6,192 nt of DNA, from positions 1-6,192 of the forward strand of contig JBCDCE010000095.1 in NCBI GenBank assembly GCA_039182515.1, read 5' to 3'. This document shows, piece after piece, positions 4,151 through 6,192 of the stretch. The stretch is from JBCDCE01 sp039182515 (GTDB taxonomy: Bacteria; Pseudomonadota; Alphaproteobacteria; Rhodobacterales; Rhodobacteraceae). The number at the start of each line of letters is the position of its first letter. Within the stretch, counting starts at the first letter, position 1. Made by a program: the position numbers and the translations under genes. The notes below the pieces were generated by a model. The model had not been told where the DNA came from, made no database searches, and was given only the letters and a program-made list of their open reading frames with translations.

Positions 4151-6192
4151 TTATTTCAATCCATTACCCATCTTTTCGCACAAAGCGATCTGAGCGGCAG
4201 CAAGGCGCGCAACCGGGACACGGAACGGCGAGCACGACACATAGTTGAATTTTGCGGCGCGGCAAAACGCAATCGATTCGGGATTTCCGCCATGTTCGCC
4301 GCAAATCGACAGCGTCAGGCCAGGCGTCACCGCGCGGCTGCGCTCTGCCCCAATTGTCAAAAGCTCGCCAACCCCTTCAGTATCCAGCGAATGGAACGGA
4401 TCTTCGGGAAAAACGCCCTGTTGGACATAGCTTGACATGAACCGCCCCGCATCATCACGGCTGAGCCCATAGGCCATCTGCGTGAGGTCATTCGTTCCAA
4501 AGCTCAAAAACGAAACCTGAGGCGCAATCTCATGAGCTCGCAAGGCCGCCCGCGGCGTTTCCACCATCACGCCCAATTCGAAATCAAAATCCGCTTTTTG
4601 CTCTGTGCGCACGGCGGCGGCCACAGCATCAATCCGCGTTTTCACCAATTCCACTTCCCGCTTTGCGCTCACAAGCGGGATCATAATCTCCGGCGAAACG
4701 GGATCTCCTTCACGGCTTGCTTCAATGGCTGCCTCAAAAATCGCACGCGCCTGCATGTCATAGATCTCAGGGACAGTGATCCCAAGACGCACCCCACGCA
4801 TGCCCAGCATGGGATTGTATTCCATCAGGCTCTCGACCCGTCGCGTCACATCGGACAGCGGAAGATCAAGGGCTTCCGCCAGCTCTCTCATCCCCGACCG
4901 ATCAGTCGGAAGGAACTCATGCAGCGGGGGATCAAACAGACGAATGCACACCGGTTGGCCTTGCATAATGCGAAAGACTTCAATGAAGTCGGCCCTCTGC
5001 ATCGGCAAGAGGATCTCCAACGCCGCCGCGCGATCGTCACTTTCATCGGCAAAGATCATCTCTCGCATCGCGGTCATGCGGTCGGGCTCAAAAAACATGT
5101 GCTCTGTGCGGCAAAGACCGATGCCTTGCGCCTTGAACCCGCGCGCAAGCTCCGCATCGGCAGGGGTGTCGGCATTGGCGCGCACTTTGATATCGCGCGC
5201 ATCATCAGCCCAAGCCATCAACGTGTTCAGCGCATCATCATGCGCGGCTTCCAAAAGCGGCGTGTCACCCGCCAGAATGTCGCCACTTGTCCCATCAATC
5301 GTGACCTGATCACCGGCTTTCAAAATCCGCCCATCGGGGAAAATAAGCTGCTTGCGCCGAGGCCGGATCTCGATTTCCGACGCCCCTACAACGCACGGCG
5401 TCCCAATGCCACGACCTATCACCGCTGCATGGCTCGTCATCCCTCCACGCTCAGTCAACACACCAGCGGCGGCGTGCATCCCGCGGATGTCTTCGGGGCT
5501 GGTCTCTTTTCGGACAAGAATGCAGGCTTCTTCACGGGCTTCGCTGGCCTGCGCTTCTTCTGCATCGAAAACAATCCGCCCACTTGCCGCGCCCGGGCTT
5601 GCAGCAATCCCGCGAGCCATCACATCACGCCGCGCGTTCGGATCCACCTGCTGGTGCAAGAGTTCGTTCAACGCCCTGGGTTCAATGCGCAAAAGCGCCT
5701 CTTCGTGGGAAATGATCTTGTCTTCCGCCAAAGCGACCGCGATCGCGACGGCGGCGCGGGCCGTTCGCGCAACCCGAATGCCATCCAGAAGGAAGAGTTT
5801 GCCATTCTCGATTGTGAACTCAGCTTGCATTTCCTCGCGCAGCCGTCGCCGCATGACACCCGTGTGGTCCTTAAGCTCCGCAAAGGCTTCCGGGGCCAAC
5901 TCTTCCAGCGATGGACCCCTTGGATCGCGCTCCAAAAACAACGCGTCTGCGCCTTTCGACAGAGCTTCGCGCCCTTGGCTTTGGCTCAGATAGCGCCCGG
6001 TGATCTTGCGCTCCCCGGTCGAGGAATTGACCAGCTGCATCACGCCAGAACCACTTTCGCCTTTGCCGAGACCGAGCGCCATCTGTTGCACAACCAAACC
6101 CAAACCCGCATCAACAGGCGCGCCTTTCGCCTGACGCAAAAGCCGTGCTGTCGTCCCTTCCCAGGCCCGCGCCATGGATCGCAGCACTTCCA
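4151..6192 (-). CDS. Pyruvate,phosphate dikinase-like PEP-utilizing enzyme (5' partial)
   Basis: C-terminal ~680 residues of a pyruvate,phosphate dikinase (PPDK) homologue; canonical enzymes interconvert ATP + Pi + pyruvate and AMP + PPi + PEP. The frame is open through the right edge (GTG at 6185-6187 is internal), and comparison with ~875-residue PPDKs suggests ~200 residues are missing. Numbering from that codon: a divergent ATP-grasp part spans ~1-180; the swivelling phosphohistidine domain holds TERGGMTSHAAVIGRG (245-260) with His253; the TIM-barrel PEP/pyruvate domain holds KVRANADTP (334-342), LCRTEHMFF (358-366), IRLFDPPLHEFLP (415-427, Arg416), RGVRLGI (464-470), MVETPRAAL (541-549, Glu543), FGTNDLTQ (563-570, Asn566/Asp567) and ICGEHGG (628-634, Cys629). 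These motifs favour PPDK over PEP synthase or PTS enzyme I. The ATP-grasp motifs FTRNP, NAQGED and LQTRNGKR are not conserved, so dikinase activity is uncertain. Confidence 0.9.
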   Translation of the reverse strand, partial: EVLRSMARAWEGTTARLLRQAKGAPVDAGLGLVVQQMALGLGKGESGSGVMQLVNSSTGERKITGRYLSQSQGREALSKGADALFLERDPRGPSLEELAPEAFAELKDHTGVMRRRLREEMQAEFTIENGKLFLLDGIRVARTARAAVAIAVALAEDKIISHEEALLRIEPRALNELLHQQVDPNARRDVMARGIAASPGAASGRIVFDAEEAQASEAREEACILVRKETSPEDIRGMHAAAGVLTERGGMTSHAAVIGRGIGTPCVVGASEIEIRPRRKQLIFPDGRILKAGDQVTIDGTSGDILAGDTPLLEAAHDDALNTLMAWADDARDIKVRANADTPADAELARGFKAQGIGLCRTEHMFFEPDRMTAMREMIFADESDDRAAALEILLPMQRADFIEVFRIMQGQPVCIRLFDPPLHEFLPTDRSGMRELAEALDLPLSDVTRRVESLMEYNPMLGMRGVRLGITVPEIYDMQARAIFEAAIEASREGDPVSPEIMIPLVSAKREVELVKTRIDAVAAAVRTEQKADFDFELGVMVETPRAALRAHEIAPQVSFLSFGTNDLTQMAYGLSRDDAGRFMSSYVQQGVFPEDPFHSLDTEGVGELLTIGAERSRAVTPGLTLSICGEHGGNPESIAFCRAAKFNYVSCSPFRVPVARLAAAQIALCEKMGNGLK

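Noticed and set aside
5352..5993. Open frame of ~213 codons on the + strand within the PPDK-like gene
   Set aside because: Ser/Arg/Ala-rich low-complexity translation, typical of the reverse strand of a GC-rich gene. The opposite strand carries unmistakable PPDK motifs.

Overview
The window looks like an ordinary chromosomal stretch from an alphaproteobacterium, most likely of the Rhodobacterales/Roseobacter group. This is inferred from moderately GC-rich coding sequence, a 55-residue cysteine-free L33 protein, an arginine-rich DUF1127 protein ending in a Phe-Trp-Asp-x-Pro tail, a SleB-type hydrolase in a presumably non-sporulating cell, and the style of the LysR and PPDK-like proteins. There are no tRNA or rRNA genes, insertion sequences, CRISPR arrays or phage genes. 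The layout is compact and no gap exceeds about 185 bp.

Left part (1-1702): the 3' portion of a zinc-free NADPH:quinone oxidoreductase gene runs rightward out of the window edge. It converges on a leftward LysR-type regulator gene, and the two overlap by 11 bp. The LysR gene is divergent from a small DUF1127 gene (1828-2037). The 125-bp gap between them holds a good leftward promoter and a cluster of TCAC/GTGA half-sites, so LysR autoregulation and control of the DUF1127 gene is the simplest reading.

Middle (2038-3090): the DUF1127 transcript ends in a perfect hairpin. A promoter with heat-shock (RpoH-type) spacing abuts it and drives a seven-helix Bax-inhibitor-1/YccA-family membrane protein, which ends at a strong intrinsic terminator. 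Only about 65 bp separate this terminator from the oppositely directed terminator of rpmG.

Right part (3049-6192): three genes run leftward. In transcription order they are a pyruvate,phosphate-dikinase-like enzyme (cut by the right edge), a secreted SleB-family cell-wall hydrolase, and rpmG (ribosomal protein L33). Each gap contains a plausible stop or start signal, so they look like separate transcription units, not one operon.

The most notable signal is in the PPDK-like protein. Its phosphohistidine and PEP/pyruvate domains keep every catalytic residue I can place, but the visible part of its ATP-grasp domain has lost several hallmark motifs. Next come the RpoH-like promoter of the BI-1 gene and an Asp-to-Asn change at a likely pH-sensor position of that protein. 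I see no convincing novel multi-gene system here.
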